From contig OZ020518.1 in the NCBI GenBank assembly GCA_963971425.1, positions 30,200,770 through 30,264,769 of the forward strand: DNA of 64,000 nucleotides, read 5' to 3'. The notes under the pieces were generated by a model, which saw nothing but the letters and a program-made list of their open reading frames with translations, searched no databases and was not told the DNA's origin. The position numbers were made by a program, and so were the translations under genes. This stretch comes from Bryoerythrophyllum caledonicum. Its lineage: Eukaryota > Streptophyta > Bryopsida > Pottiales > Pottiaceae. Below are positions 38,402-51,700 of this stretch, in pieces; position 1 is the first letter of the stretch; each line of letters starts with the position of its first letter.

Positions 38402-38405
38402 ACGG
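38402..38405. repeat. Target-site duplication, right copy (ACGG)
   Basis: ACGG follows the end of the right LTR and matches the four bases before the left LTR. The satellite monomer order continues at once with gagagacgaagacatg, as at the uninterrupted site near 41,465. Confidence 0.75.
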
Positions 38406-41400
38406 GAGAGACGAAGACATGCAAGATCACGAGCTCCAAAGAGAGAAGACGAGGAAGATCACGAGCACCAGCAAGTCGAAAACAAGCAAGATTACAAACT
38501 CGAGGGAGACAAAGACGATCAAGATCAGGAGCACCAGGGAGACAAAGACAAGCAAGATCACGAGCACCAAGGAGACGAAGACGAGTAGGATCACGAGCAC
38601 GAGGGAGACGAAGACGAGCAAGATCATGAGCTCCACGGAGAGGAAGACGAGCAAGATCACGAGCACCAAGGAGACGAAGACGAGCAAGATCACGAGCACC
38701 AGAGAGAGGTAGACGAGCAAGATCACGAGCTCCAGGGAGACGAAGACGAGCAAGATCACGAGCACGAAGGAGACGAAGACGAGCAAGATCACAAGCTCCA
38801 GGGAGACGTAGACGAGCAAGATCACAAGCACCAGGAAAACGAAGACGAGCAAGATCACAAGCACCAGGGAGATGAAGACATGCAAGATCACGAGCACTAG
38901 AGAGACGAAGACGAGAATGATCATGAGCTCCAGGGAGAGAAGACGAGCAAGATCACGAGCATCAGGGAGACAAAGACGAGCAAGATCACGAGCATCACGG
39001 AGACAAAGACGAGCAAGGTCACGAGCACTAGGGAGACGAAGAAGAGCAAGATCACGAGCTCTTGGGAGACGAAGACAAGAAAGATCACAAGCACGAGGGA
39101 GATGAAGACGAGCAAGACCGCGAGCACTAGGGAAACGAAGACGAGCAAGATCATGAGCACCAAGGAGAGAAGACGAGCAAGATCACGAGCACGAGCAAGT
39201 CGAAGATGAGCAAGATTACAAACTCGAGGGAGACAAAGACTATCAAGATCAGGAGCACCAGGGAGACGAAGACAAGCAAGATCACGAGCATCAAGGAGAC
39301 AAAGACGAGCAAGATCACGAGCACGAGGGAGACGAAGACGAGCAAGATCATGAGCTCCACGGAGAGGAAGACGAGCAAGATCACGAGCACCAAGGAGACG
39401 AAGACGAGCAAGATCATGAGCGCCAGGGAGAGGAAGACGAGCAAGATCACGAGCTCCAGGGAGACGAAGACGAGCAAGATCACGAGCACGAAGGAGACGA
39501 AGACGAGCAAGATCACAAGCTCCAGGGAGACGTAGACGAGCAAGATCACAAGCACCAGGAAAACGAAGACGAGCAAGATCACAAGCACCAGGGAGATGAA
39601 GACATGCAAGATCACGAGCACTAGAGAGACGAAGACGAGAATGATCATGAGCTCCAGGGAGAGAAGACGAGCAAGATCACGAGCATCAGGGAGACAAAGA
39701 CGAGCAAGATCACGAGCATCACGGAGACAAAGACGAGCAAGGTCACGAGCACTAGGGAGACGAAGAAGAGCAAGATCACGAGCTCTTGGGAGACGAAGAC
39801 AAGAAAGATCACAAGCACGAGGGAGATGAAGACGAGCAAGACCGCGAGCAGTAGGGAGACGAAGACGAGCAAGATCATGAGCACCAAGGAGAGAAGACGA
39901 GCAAGATCACGAGCACGAGCAAGTCGAAGATGAGCAAGATTACAAACTCGAGGGAGACAAAGACTATCAAGATCAGGAGCACCAGGGAGACGAAGACAAG
40001 CAAGATCACGAGCACCAAGGAGACAAAGACGAGCAAGATCACGAGCACGAGGGAGATGAAGACGAGCAAGATCATGAGCTCCACGGAGAGGAAGACGAGC
40101 AAGATCACGAGCACCAAGGAGACGAAGACGAGCAAGATCATGAGCGCCAGGGAGAGGAAGACGAGCAAGATCACGAGCTCCAGGGAGACGAAGACGAGCA
40201 AGATCACGAGCACAAAGGAGACAAAGACGAGCAAGATCACGAGCACCATGGAGACGAAGACGAGCAAGATGACGAGCTCCAGGGAGACGAAGACGAGCAA
40301 GGTCACGAGCACCAGGGAGATGAAGACATGCAAGATCACGAGCACTAGAGAGACGTAGACGAGAATGATCATGAGCTCCACGGAGAGGAAGACGAGCAAG
40401 ATCACGAGCACCAAGGGGACGAAGACGAGCAAGATCACGAGCACTAGGGAGAGGAAGACGAGCAAGATCACGAGCTCCAGGGAGACGAAGACGAGCAAGA
40501 TCACGAGCACGAAGGAGACGAAGACGAGCAAGATCACGAGCTCGAGGGAGACGTAGCCGAGCAAGATCACAAGCTCCAGGGAGACGAAGACGAGCAAGAT
40601 CACAAGCACCAGGGAGACGAAGACGAGCAAGATCACGAGCTCTAGGGAGACGAAGACGAGCAAGGTCACCAGCTCCAGGGAGAGTAGACGGGCAAGATCA
40701 CGAGCAGCATGGAGACGAAGACGAGCAAGATCACGAGCACTAGGGAGACAAATACGAGCAAGATCATGAGCACCAGAGAGACGAAGATGAGCAAGATCAC
40801 GAGCTCCAGGGAGAGAAGACCAGGAAGATCACGAGCACTAGGGAGACGAAGACGAGCAAGATCACGAGCACTAGGGAGACGATGAAGAGCAAGATCACGA
40901 GCTCTTGGGAGACGAAGACAAGAAAGATCACAAGCACGAGGGAGATGAAGACGAGCAAGATCGCGAGCACTAGGGAGACGAAGACGAGCAAGATCATGAG
41001 CACCAAGGAGAGAAGACGAGCAAGATCACGAGCACCAGGAAGTCGAAGACGAGCAAGATTACAAACTCGAGGGAGACAAAGACGATCAAGATCAGGAGCA
41101 CCAGGGAGACGAAGACAAGCAAGATCACGAGCACCAAGGAGACGAAGACGAGCAAGATCACGAGCACCAGGGAGAGGAAGACGAGCAAGACCTCGAGCTC
41201 CAGGGAGACGAAGACGAGCAAGATCACGAGCATGAAGGAGACGAAGACGAGCAAGATCACGAGCTCCAGGGACACGTAGAGGAGCAAGATTAGGAGCACC
41301 AGGGAGACGAAGACGAGCAAGATCACGAGCACCAGGGAGACGAAGACGAGCAAGATCACGAGCACCAGGGAGAGAAGACCTGGAAGCTCACGAGCACTAG

Positions 41401-44400
41401 GGAGATGAAGATGAGCAAGATCACGAGCACTAGGGAGACAAAGACAAGCAAGATCACGAGCACCGGAGAGACGAAGACATGCAAGATCACGAGCTCCAAA
41501 GAGAGAAGACGAGGAAGATCACGAGCACCAGCAAGTCGAAAACAAGCAAGATTACAAACTCGAGGGAGACAAAGACGATCAAGATCAGGAGCACCAGGGA
41601 GACAAAGACAAGCAAGATCACGAGCACCAAGGAGACGAAGACGAGTAGGATCACGAGCACGAGGGAGACGAAGACGAGCAAGATCATGAGCTCCACGGAG
41701 AGGAAGACGAGCAAGATCACGAGCACCAAGGAGACGAAGACGAGCAAGATCACGAGCACCAGAGAGAGGTAGACGAGCAAGATCACGAGCTCCAGGGAGA
41801 CGAAGACGAGCAAGATCACGAGCACGAAGGAGACGAAGACGAGCAAGATCACAAGCTCCAGGGAGACGTAGACGAGCAAGATCACAAGCACCAGGAAAAC
41901 GAAGACGAGCAAGATCACAAGCACCAGGGAGATGAAGACATGCAAGATCACGAGCACTAGAGAGACGAAGACGAGAATGATCATGAGCTCCAGGGAGAGA
42001 AGACGAGCAAGATCACGAGCATCAGGGAGACAAAGACGAGCAAGATCACGAGCATCACGGAGACAAAGACGAGCAAGGTCACGAGCACTAGGGAGACGAA
42101 GAAGAGCAAGATCACGAGCTCTTGGGAGACGAAGACAAGAAAGATCACAAGCACGAGGGAGATGAAGACGAGCAAGACCGCGAGCACTAGGGAAACGAAG
42201 ACGAGCAAGATCATGAGCACCAAGGAGAGAAGACGAGCAAGATCACGAGCACGAGCAAGTCGAAGATGAGCAAGATTACAAACTCGAGGGAGACAAAGAC
42301 TATCAAGATCAGGAGCACCAGGGAGACGAAGACAAGCAAGATCACGAGCATCAAGGAGACAAAGACGAGCAAGATCACGAGCACGAGGGAGACGAAGACG
42401 AGCAAGATCATGAGCTCCACGGAGAGGAAGACGAGCAAGATCACGAGCACCAAGGAGACGAAGACGAGCAAGATCATGAGCGCCAGGGAGAGGAAGACGA
42501 GCAAGATCACGAGCTACAGGGAGACGAAGACGAGCAAGATCACGAGCACGAAGGAGACGAAGACGAGCAAGATCACAAGCTCCAGGGAGACGTAGACGAG
42601 CAAGATCAAGAGCACCAAGGAGACGAAGACGAGCAAGATCACGAGCACCAAGAAGACGAAGACGAGCAAGATCACGAGCTCCATGGAGACGAAGACGAGC
42701 AAGATGACGAGCTCCAGGGAGACGAAGACGAGCAAGGTCACGAGCACCAGGGAGATGAAGACATGCAAGATCACGAGCACTAGAGAGACGTAGACGAGAA
42801 TGATCATGAGCTCCACGGAGAGGAAGACGAGCAAGATCACGAGCACGAAGGAGACGAAGACGAGCAAGATCACGAGCACTAGGGAGAGGAAGACGAGCAA
42901 GATCACGAGCTCCAGGGAGACGAAGACGAGCAAGATCACGAGCACGAAGGAGACGAAGACGAGCAAGATCACGAGCTCGAGGGAGACGTAGCCGAGCAAG
43001 ATCACAAGCACCAGGGAGACGAAGACGAGCAAGATCACGAGCACCAGGGAGACGAAGACGAGCAAGATCACGAGCTCTAGGGAGACGAAGACGAGCAAGG
43101 TCACGAGCTCCAGGGAGAGTAGACGGGCAAGATCACGAGCAGCATGGAGACGAAGACGAGCAAGATCACGAGCACTAGGGAGACAAATACGAGCAAGATC
43201 ATGAGCACCAGAGAGACGAAGATGAGCAAGATCACGAGCTCCAGGAAGAGAAGACCAGGAAGATCACGAGCACTAGGGCGACGAAGACGAGCAAGGTCAC
43301 GAGCACTAGGGAGACGAAGAAGAGCAAGATCACGAGCTCTTGGGAGACGAAGACAAAAAAGATCACAAGCACGAGGGAGATGAAGACGAGCAAGATCGCG
43401 AGCACTAGGGAGACGAAGACGAGCAAGATCATGAGCACCAAGGAGAGAAGACGAGCAAGATCACGAGCACCAGGAAGTCGAAGACGAGCAAGATTACAAA
43501 TTCGAGGGAGACAAAGACGAGCAAGATTACAAATTCGAGGGAGACAAAGACGATTAAGATCAGGAGCACCAGGGAGACGAAGACAAGCAAGATCACGAGC
43601 ACCATGGAGACGATGACGAGCAAGATCACAAGCACAAGGGAGACGAAGACGAGCAAGATTATGAGCTCCACGGAGAGGAAGACGAGCAAGATCACCAGCA
43701 CCAAGGAGACGAAGACGAGCAACATCACGAGCACCAGGGAGAGGAAGACGAGCAAGATCTCGAGCTCGAGGGAGACGAAGACGAGCAAGATCACGAGCAC
43801 AAAGGAGACGAAGACGAGCAAGATCACGAGCTCCAGGGAGACGTAGACGAGCAAGATCACGAGCACAAGGGAGACGAAGACGAGCAAGATCACGAGCACT
43901 AGGGAGACGAAGACGAGCAAGATCACGAGCACTAGGGAGACGATGAAGAGCAAGATCACGAGCTCTTGGGAGACGAAGACAAGAAAGATCACAAGCACGA
44001 GGGAGATGAAGACGAGCAAGATCGCGAGCACTAGGGAGACGAAGACGAGCAAGATCATGAGCACCAAGGAGAGAAGACGAGCAAGATCACGAGCACCAGG
44101 AAGTCGAAGACGAGCAAGATTACAAACTCGAGGGAGACAAAGACGATCAAGATCAGGAGCACCAGGGAGACGAAGACAAGCAAGATCACGAGCACCAAGG
44201 AGACGAAGACGAGCAAGATCACGAGCACCAGGGAGAGGAAGACGAGCAAGATCTCGAGCTCCAGGGAGACGAAGACGAGCAAGATCACGAGCATGAAGGA
44301 GACGAAGACGAGCAAGATCACGAGCTCCAGGGAGACGTAGAGGAGCAAGATTAGGAGCACCAGGGAGACGAAGACGAGCAAGATCACGAGCACCAGGGAG

Positions 44401-44540
44401 ACGAAGACGAGCAAGATCACGAGCACCAGGGAGAGAAGACCTGGAAGCTCACGAGCACTAGGGAGATGAAGATGAGCAAGATCACGAGCACTAGGGAGAC
44501 AAAGACAAGCAAGATCACAAGCACCAGAGAGACGAAGACA
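38402..44540. repeat. Higher-order tandem repeat, about 3,060-bp offset
   Basis: The block 38,427-39,163 recurs at 41,487-42,223 (offset 3,060), and 40,994-41,365 recurs at 44,055-44,426 (offset 3,061). Within it, 38,427-39,163 is also followed by a close copy 724 bp downstream (39,151-39,887), so shorter duplications are nested in the longer one. The uninterrupted equivalent of the retrotransposon target lies at about 41,460. Confidence 0.82.
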
Positions 44541-47500
44541 TGCAAGATCACACGCTCCAAAGAGAGAAGACGAGGAAGATCACGAGCACCAGCAAGTCGA
44601 AAACAAGCAAGATTACAAACTCGAGGGAGACAAAGACGATCAAGATCAGGAGCACCAGGGAGACGAAGACAAGCAAGATCACGAGCACCAAGGAGACGAA
44701 GACGAGTAGGATCACGAGCACGAGGGAGACGAAGACGAGCAAGATCATGAGCTCCACGGAGAGGAAGACGAGCAAGATCACGAGCACCAAGGAGACGAAG
44801 ACGAGCAAGATCACGAGCACCAGAGAGAGGTAGACGAGCAAGATCACGAGCTCCAGGGAGACGAAGACGAGCAAGATCACGAGCACGAAGGAGACGAAGA
44901 CGAGCAAGATCACAAGCACCAGGAAAACGAAGACGAGCAAGATCACAAGCACCAGGGAGATGAAGACATGCAAGATCACGAGCACTAGAGAGACGAAGAC
45001 GAGAATGATCATGAGCTCCAGGGAGAGAAGACGAGCAAGATCACGAGCATCAGGGAGACAAAGACGAGCAAGATCACGAGCATCACGGAGACAAAGACGA
45101 GCAAGGTCACGAGCACTAGGGAGACGAAGAAGAGCAAGATCACGAGCTCTTGGGAGACGAAGACGAGCAAGATCACGAGCACCAGGAAGTCGAAGACGAG
45201 CAAGATTACAAACTCGAGGGAGACAAAGACGATCAAGATCAGGAGCACCAGGGAGACGAAGACAAGCAAGATCACAAGCACCAAGGAGACGAAGACGAGC
45301 AAGATCAGGAGCACCAAGGAGACGAAGACGAGCAAGATCACGAGCACCACGGAGAGGAAGACGAGCAAGATCACGAGCTCCAGGGAGAGGAAGTCGAGCA
45401 AGATCACGAGCACGAAGGAGACGAAGACGAGCAAGATCACGAGCTCCAGGGAGACGTAGACGAGCAAGTTCACGAGCACTAGGGAGACGAAGACGAGCAA
45501 GATCACGAGCACCAGGGAGAGAAGACGTGGAAGCTCACGAGCACTAGGGAGATGAAGATGAGCAAGATCACGAGCACTAGGGAGACAAAGATGAACAAGA
45601 TCATGAGCACTAGGGAGAGAAGGCGAGCAAGGTAACGAGCACCACGAGGACGAAGATGAGCTAGATCACGAGCACCAGGGAGACGAAGACGAACAAGATC
45701 ACCAGCACGAGGGAGAGACGACAATCAAGGTCACCAGCACGAGGAAGACGAAGACGAGCAAGATCAAGAGCTTGAGAGGGACGAAGACGAGCAAGATCAC
45801 GAGCTTCAGGCAGACGAAGACGAGCAAGATCACGAGCACCAGGGAGATGAAGACTAGCAAGATCTGGAGCACTAGGGAGACGAAGACGAGAAAGATCATG
45901 AGCTCTAGGGAGAGAAGACGAGCAAGATCAGGAGCATCAGGGAGACGAAGACGAGCAAGGTCACGAGAACTACAGAGACGAAGACGAGCAAGATCACGAG
46001 CACCAGGGAGAGAAGACCAGGAAGCTCACGAGCACTAGGGAGACAAAGACCAACAAGATCATGTGCACTAGGGAAGAAGGTGAGCAAGGTAACGAGCACC
46101 ACAAAGACGAAGATGAGCTAGATCACGAGCACCAGGGAGACAAAGACGAACAAGATTACCAGCACCAGGGAGAGACGACAATCAAGGTCACCAGCACGAG
46201 GAAGATAAAGACGAGCAAGATCAAGAGCTTGAGGGAGACGAAGACGAGCAAGATCACGAGCACCAGGAAGTCGAAGACGAGCAAGATTACAAACTCGAGG
46301 GAGACAAAGACGATCAAGATCAGGAGCACCATGGAGACGAAGACAAGCAAGATCACGAGCACCAAGGAGACGAAGACGAGCAAGATCACGAGCACCAAGG
46401 AGACGAAGACGAGCAAGATCACGAGCACCAGGGAGAGGAAGACGAGCAAGATCACGAGCTCCAGGGAGACGAAGACGAGCAAGATCACGAGCACGAAGGA
46501 GACGAAGACGAGCAAGATCACGAGCACCAGGGAGACGAAGACGAGCAAGATCACGAGCTCCAGGGAGAGGAAGACGAGCAAGATCACGAGCTCTAGGGAG
46601 ACGAAGACGAGCAAGGTCACGAGCTCCAGGGAGAGTAGACGAGCAAGATCACGAGCAGCATGGAGACGAAGACGAGCAAGATCACGAGCACTAGGGAGAC
46701 AAAGACAAGCAAGATCACGAGCACCGGAGAGACGAAGACATGCAAGATCACGAGCTCCAGGGAGAGAAGACCAGGAAGATCACGAGCACTAGGGAGACGA
46801 AGACGAGCAAGATCACGAGCACTAGGGAGACGATGAAGAGCAAGATCACGAGCTCTTGGGAGACGAAGACAAGAAAGATCACAAGCACGAGGGAGATGAA
46901 GACGAGCAAGATCGCGAGCACTAGGGAGACGAAGACGAGCAAGATCATGAGCACCAAGGAGAGAAGACGAGCAAGATCACGAGCACCAGGAAGTCGAAGA
47001 CGAGCAAGATTACAAACTCGAGGGAGACAAAGACGATCAAGATCAGGAGCACCAGGGAGACGAAGACAAGCAAGATCACGAGCACCAAGGAGACGAAGAC
47101 GAGCAAGATCACGAGCACCAGGGAGAGGAAGACGAGCAAGATCACGAGCTCCAGGGAGACGAAGACGAGCAAGATCACGAGCACGAAGGAGACGAAGACG
47201 AGCAAGATCACGAGCTCCAGGGAGACGTAGACGAGCAAGATCACGAGCACTAGGGAGACGAAGACGAGCAAGATCACGAGCACCAGGGAGAGAAGACCTG
47301 GAAGCTCACGAGGACTAGGGAGATGAAGATGAGCAAGATCACGAGCACTAGGGAGACAAAGACAAGCAAGATCACGAGCACCGGAGAGACGAAGACATGT
47401 AGGATCACGAGCTCCAAAGAGAGAAGACGAGGAAGATCACGAGCACCAGCAAGTCGAAAACGAGCAAGATTACAAACTCGAGGGAGACAAAGACGATCAA

Positions 47501-48029
47501 GATCAGGAGCACCAGGGAGACGAAGACAAGCAAGATCACGAGCACCAAGGAGACGAAGACGAGCAGGATCACGAGCACGAGGGAGACGAAGACGAGCAAG
47601 ATCATGAGCTCCACGGAGAGGAAGACGAGCAAGATCACGAGCACCAAGGAGACGAAGATGAGCAAGATCACGGGCACCAGAGAGAGGAAGACGAGCAAGA
47701 TCACGAGCTCCAGGGAGACGAAGACGAGCAAGATCACGAGCATGAAGGAGACGAAGACGAGCAAGATCACAAGCTCCAGGGAGACGTAGACGAGCAAGAT
47801 CACAAGCACCAGGAAAACGAAGACGAGCAAGATCACGAGCACCAGGGAGATGAAGACATGCAAGATCACGAGCTCTAGAGAGACGAAGACGTGAATGATC
47901 ATGAGCTCCAGGGAGAGAAGACGAGCAAGATCACGAGCATCAGGGAGACAAAGACGAGCAAGATCACGAGCATCACGTAGACAAAGACGAGCAAGGTCAC
48001 GAGCACTAGGGAGACGAAGACGAGCAAGA

Positions 48030-51000
48030 TCACGAGCACCAGGGAGAGAAGACGAGGAAGCTCACGAGCACTAGGGAGATGAAGATGAGCAAGATCACGA
48101 GCACTAGGAAGACAAAGATGAGCAAGATCATGAGCACTAGGTAGAGAAGGCGAGCAAGGTAACGAGCACCACGAGGACGAAGATGAGCAAGATCACGAGC
48201 ACCACGGAGACGAAGACGAACAAGATCACCAGCACGAGGGAGAGACGACAATCAAGGTCACCAGCACGAGGAAGATGAAGACGAGCAAGATCAAGAGCTT
48301 GAGAGGGACGAAGACGAGCAAGATCACGAGCTCCAGGGAGACGAAGACGAGCAAGATCACGAGCACCAGGGAGATGAAGACTAGCAAGATCTGGAGCACT
48401 AGGGAGACGAAGACGAGAAAGATCATGAGCTCTAGGGAGAGAAGACGAGCAAGATCAGGAGCATCAGGGAGACGAAGACGAGCAAGGTCACGAGAACTAC
48501 AGAGACGAAGACGAGCAAGATCACGAGCACCAGGGAGAGAAGACCAGGAAGCTCACGAGCACTAGGGAGACAAAGACCAACAAGATCATGTGCACTAGGG
48601 AAGAAGGTGAGCAAGGTAACGAGCACCACAAAGACGAAGATGAGCTAGATCACGAGCACCAGGAAGACGAAGACGAACAAGATTACCAGCACCTGGGAGA
48701 GACGACAATCAAGGTCACCAGCACGAGGAAGATAAAGACGAGCAAGATCAAGAGCTTGAGGGAGACGAAGACGAGCAAGATCACGAGCACCAGGAAGTCG
48801 AAGACGAGCAAGATTTCAAACTCGAGGGAGACAAAGACGATCAAGATCAGGAGCACCAGGGAGACGAAGACAAGCAAGATCACAAGCACCAAGGAGACGA
48901 AGACGAGCAAGATCAGGAGCACCAAGGAGACGAAGACGAGCAAGATCACGAGCACCAGGGAGAGGAAGACGAGCAAGATCACGAGCTCCAGGGAGACGAA
49001 GACGAGCAAGATCACGAGCACGAAGGAGACGAAGACGAGCAAGATCACGAGCTCCAGGGAGACGTAGACGAGCAAGATCACGAGCACTAGGGAGACGAAG
49101 ACGAGCAAGATCACGAGCACCAGGGAGAGAAGACCTGGAAGCTCACGAGCACTAAGGAGATGAAGATGAGCAAGATCACGAGCACTTGGGAGACAAAGAT
49201 GAGCAAGATCATGAGCACTAGGGAGAGAAGGCGAGCAAGGTAACGAGCACCACGAGGACGAAGATGAGCAAGATCACGAGCACCACGGAGACGAAGACGA
49301 ACAAGATCACCAGCACGAGGGAGAGACGACAATCAAGGTCACCAGCACGAGGAAGACGAAGACGAGCAAGATCAAGAGCTTGAGAGGGACGAAGACGAGC
49401 AAGATCACGAGCTTCAGGCAGACGAAGACGAGCAAGATCACGAGCACCAGGGAGATGAAGACTAGCAAGATCTGGAGCACTAGGGAGACGAAGACGAGAA
49501 AGATCATGAGCTCTAGGGAGAGAAGACGAGCAAGATCAGGAGCATCAGGGAGACGAAGACGAGCAAGGTCACGAGAACTACAGAGACGAAGACGAGCAAG
49601 ATCACGAGCACCAGGGAGAGAAGACCAGGAAGCTCACGAGCACTAAGGAGACAAAGACCAACAAGATCATGTGCACTAGGGAAGAAGGTGAGCAAGGTAA
49701 CGAGCACCACAAAGACGAAGATGAGCTAGATCACGAGCACCAGGGAGACGAAGACGAACAAGATTACCAGCACCAGGGAGAGACGACAATCAAGGTCACC
49801 AGCACGAGGAAGATAAAGACGAGCAAGATCAAGAGCTTGAGGGAGACGAAGACGAGCAAGATCACGAGCACCAGGAAGTCGAAGACGAGCAAGATTACAA
49901 ACTCGAGGGAGACAAAGACGATCAAGATCAGGAGCACCAGGGAGACGAAGACAAGCAAGATCACAAGCACCAAGGAGACGAAGACGAGCAAGATCAGGAG
50001 CACCAAGGAGACGAAGACGAGCAAGATCACGAGCACCACGGAGAGGAAGACGAGCAAGATCACGAGCTCCAGGGAGACGAAGACGAGCAAGATCACGAGC
50101 ACGAAGGAGACGAAGACGAGCAAGATCACGAGCTCCAGGGAGACGTAGACGAGCAAGATCACGAGCACTAGGGAGACGAAGACGAGCAAGATCACGAGCA
50201 CCAGGGAGAGAAGACCTGGAAGCTCACGAGCACTAGGGAGATGAAGATGAGCAAGATCACGAGCACTAGGGAGACAAAGATGAACAAGATCATGAGCACT
50301 AGGGAGAGAAGGCGAGCAAGGTAACGAGCACCACGAGGACGAAGATGAGCAAGATCACGAGCACCACGGAGACGAAGACGAACAAGATCACCAGCACGAG
50401 GGAGAGACGACAATCAAGGTCACCAGCACGAGGAAGACGAAGACGAGCAAGATCAAGAGCTTGAGAGGGACGAAGACGAGCAAGATCACGAGCTTCAGGC
50501 AGACGAAGACGAGCAAGATCACGAGCACCAGGGAGATGAAGACTAGCAAGATCTGGAGCACTAGGGAGACGAAGACGAGAAAGATCATGAGCTCTAGGGA
50601 GAGAAGACGAGCAAGATCAGGAGCATCAGGGAGACGAAGACGAGCAAGGTCACGAGAACTACAGAGACGAAGACGAGCAAGATCACGAGCACCAGGGAGA
50701 GAAGACCAGGAAGCTCACGAGCACTAAGGAGACAAAGACCAACAAGATCATGTGCACTAGGGAAGAAGGTGAGCAAGGTAACGAGCACCACAAAGACGAA
50801 GATGAGCTAGATCACGAGCACCAGGGAGACGAAGACGAACAAGATTACCAGCACCAGGGAGAGACGACAATCAAGGTCACCAGCACGAGGAAGATAAAGA
50901 CGAGCAAGATCAAGAGCTTGAGGGAGACGAAGACGAGCAAGATCACGAGCACCAGGAAGTCGAAGACGAGCAAGATTACAAACTCGAGGGAGACAAAGAC

Positions 51001-51700
51001 GATCAAGATCAGGAGCACCAGGGAGACGAAGACAAGCAAGATCACAAGCACCAAGGAGACGAAGACGAGCAAGATCAGGAGCACCAAGGAGACGAAGACG
51101 AGCAAGATCACGAGCACCACGGAGAGGAAGACGAGCAAGATCACGAGCTCCAGGGAGACGAAGACGAGCAAGATCACGAGCACGAAGGAGACGAAGACGA
51201 GCAAGATCACGAGCTCCAGGGAGACGTAGACGAGCAAGATCACGAGCACTAGGGAGACGAAGACGAGCAAGATCACGAGCACCAGGGAGAGAAGACCTGG
51301 AAGCTCACGAGCACTAGGGAGATGAAGATGAGCAAGATCACGAGCACTAGGGAGACAAAGATGAGCAAGATCATGAGCACTAGGGAGAGAAGGCGAGCAA
51401 GGTAACGAGCACCACGAGGACGAAGATGAGCAAGATCACGAGCACCACGGAGACGAAGACGAACAAGATCACCAGCACGAGGGAGAGACGACAATCAAGG
51501 TCACCAGCACGAGGAAGACGAAGACGAGCAAGATCAAGAGCTTGAGAGGGACGAAGACGAGCAAGATCACGAGCTTCAGGCAGACGAAGACGAGCAACAT
51601 CACAAGCACCAGGGAGATGAAGACTAGCAAGATCTGGAGCACTAGGGAGACGAAGACGAGAAAGATCATGAGCTCCAGGGAGAGAAGACGAGCAAGGTCA
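48030..51700. repeat. Regular higher-order repeat, 1,081-bp period
   Basis: The same complex block of about 33 monomers repeats with an exact 1,081-bp spacing (landmarks at 48,226, 49,307, 50,388 and 51,469). Several bases mark individual copies (for example cttgggag near 49,183 and atgaacaag near 50,279), so the copies are independent and not identical text. A related partial copy lies near 45,503-46,600. This is the cleanest higher-order periodicity in the window and the best candidate for recent homogenisation. Confidence 0.88.

Noticed and set aside
44960..45547. 195-codon arginine-rich plus-strand ORF (RRRRARSRAPG repeats) as a protamine- or SR-like protein.
   Set aside because: It is satellite read in one of several open frames; recurrent 32-bp monomers end it, and no conserved non-repeat part is attached.
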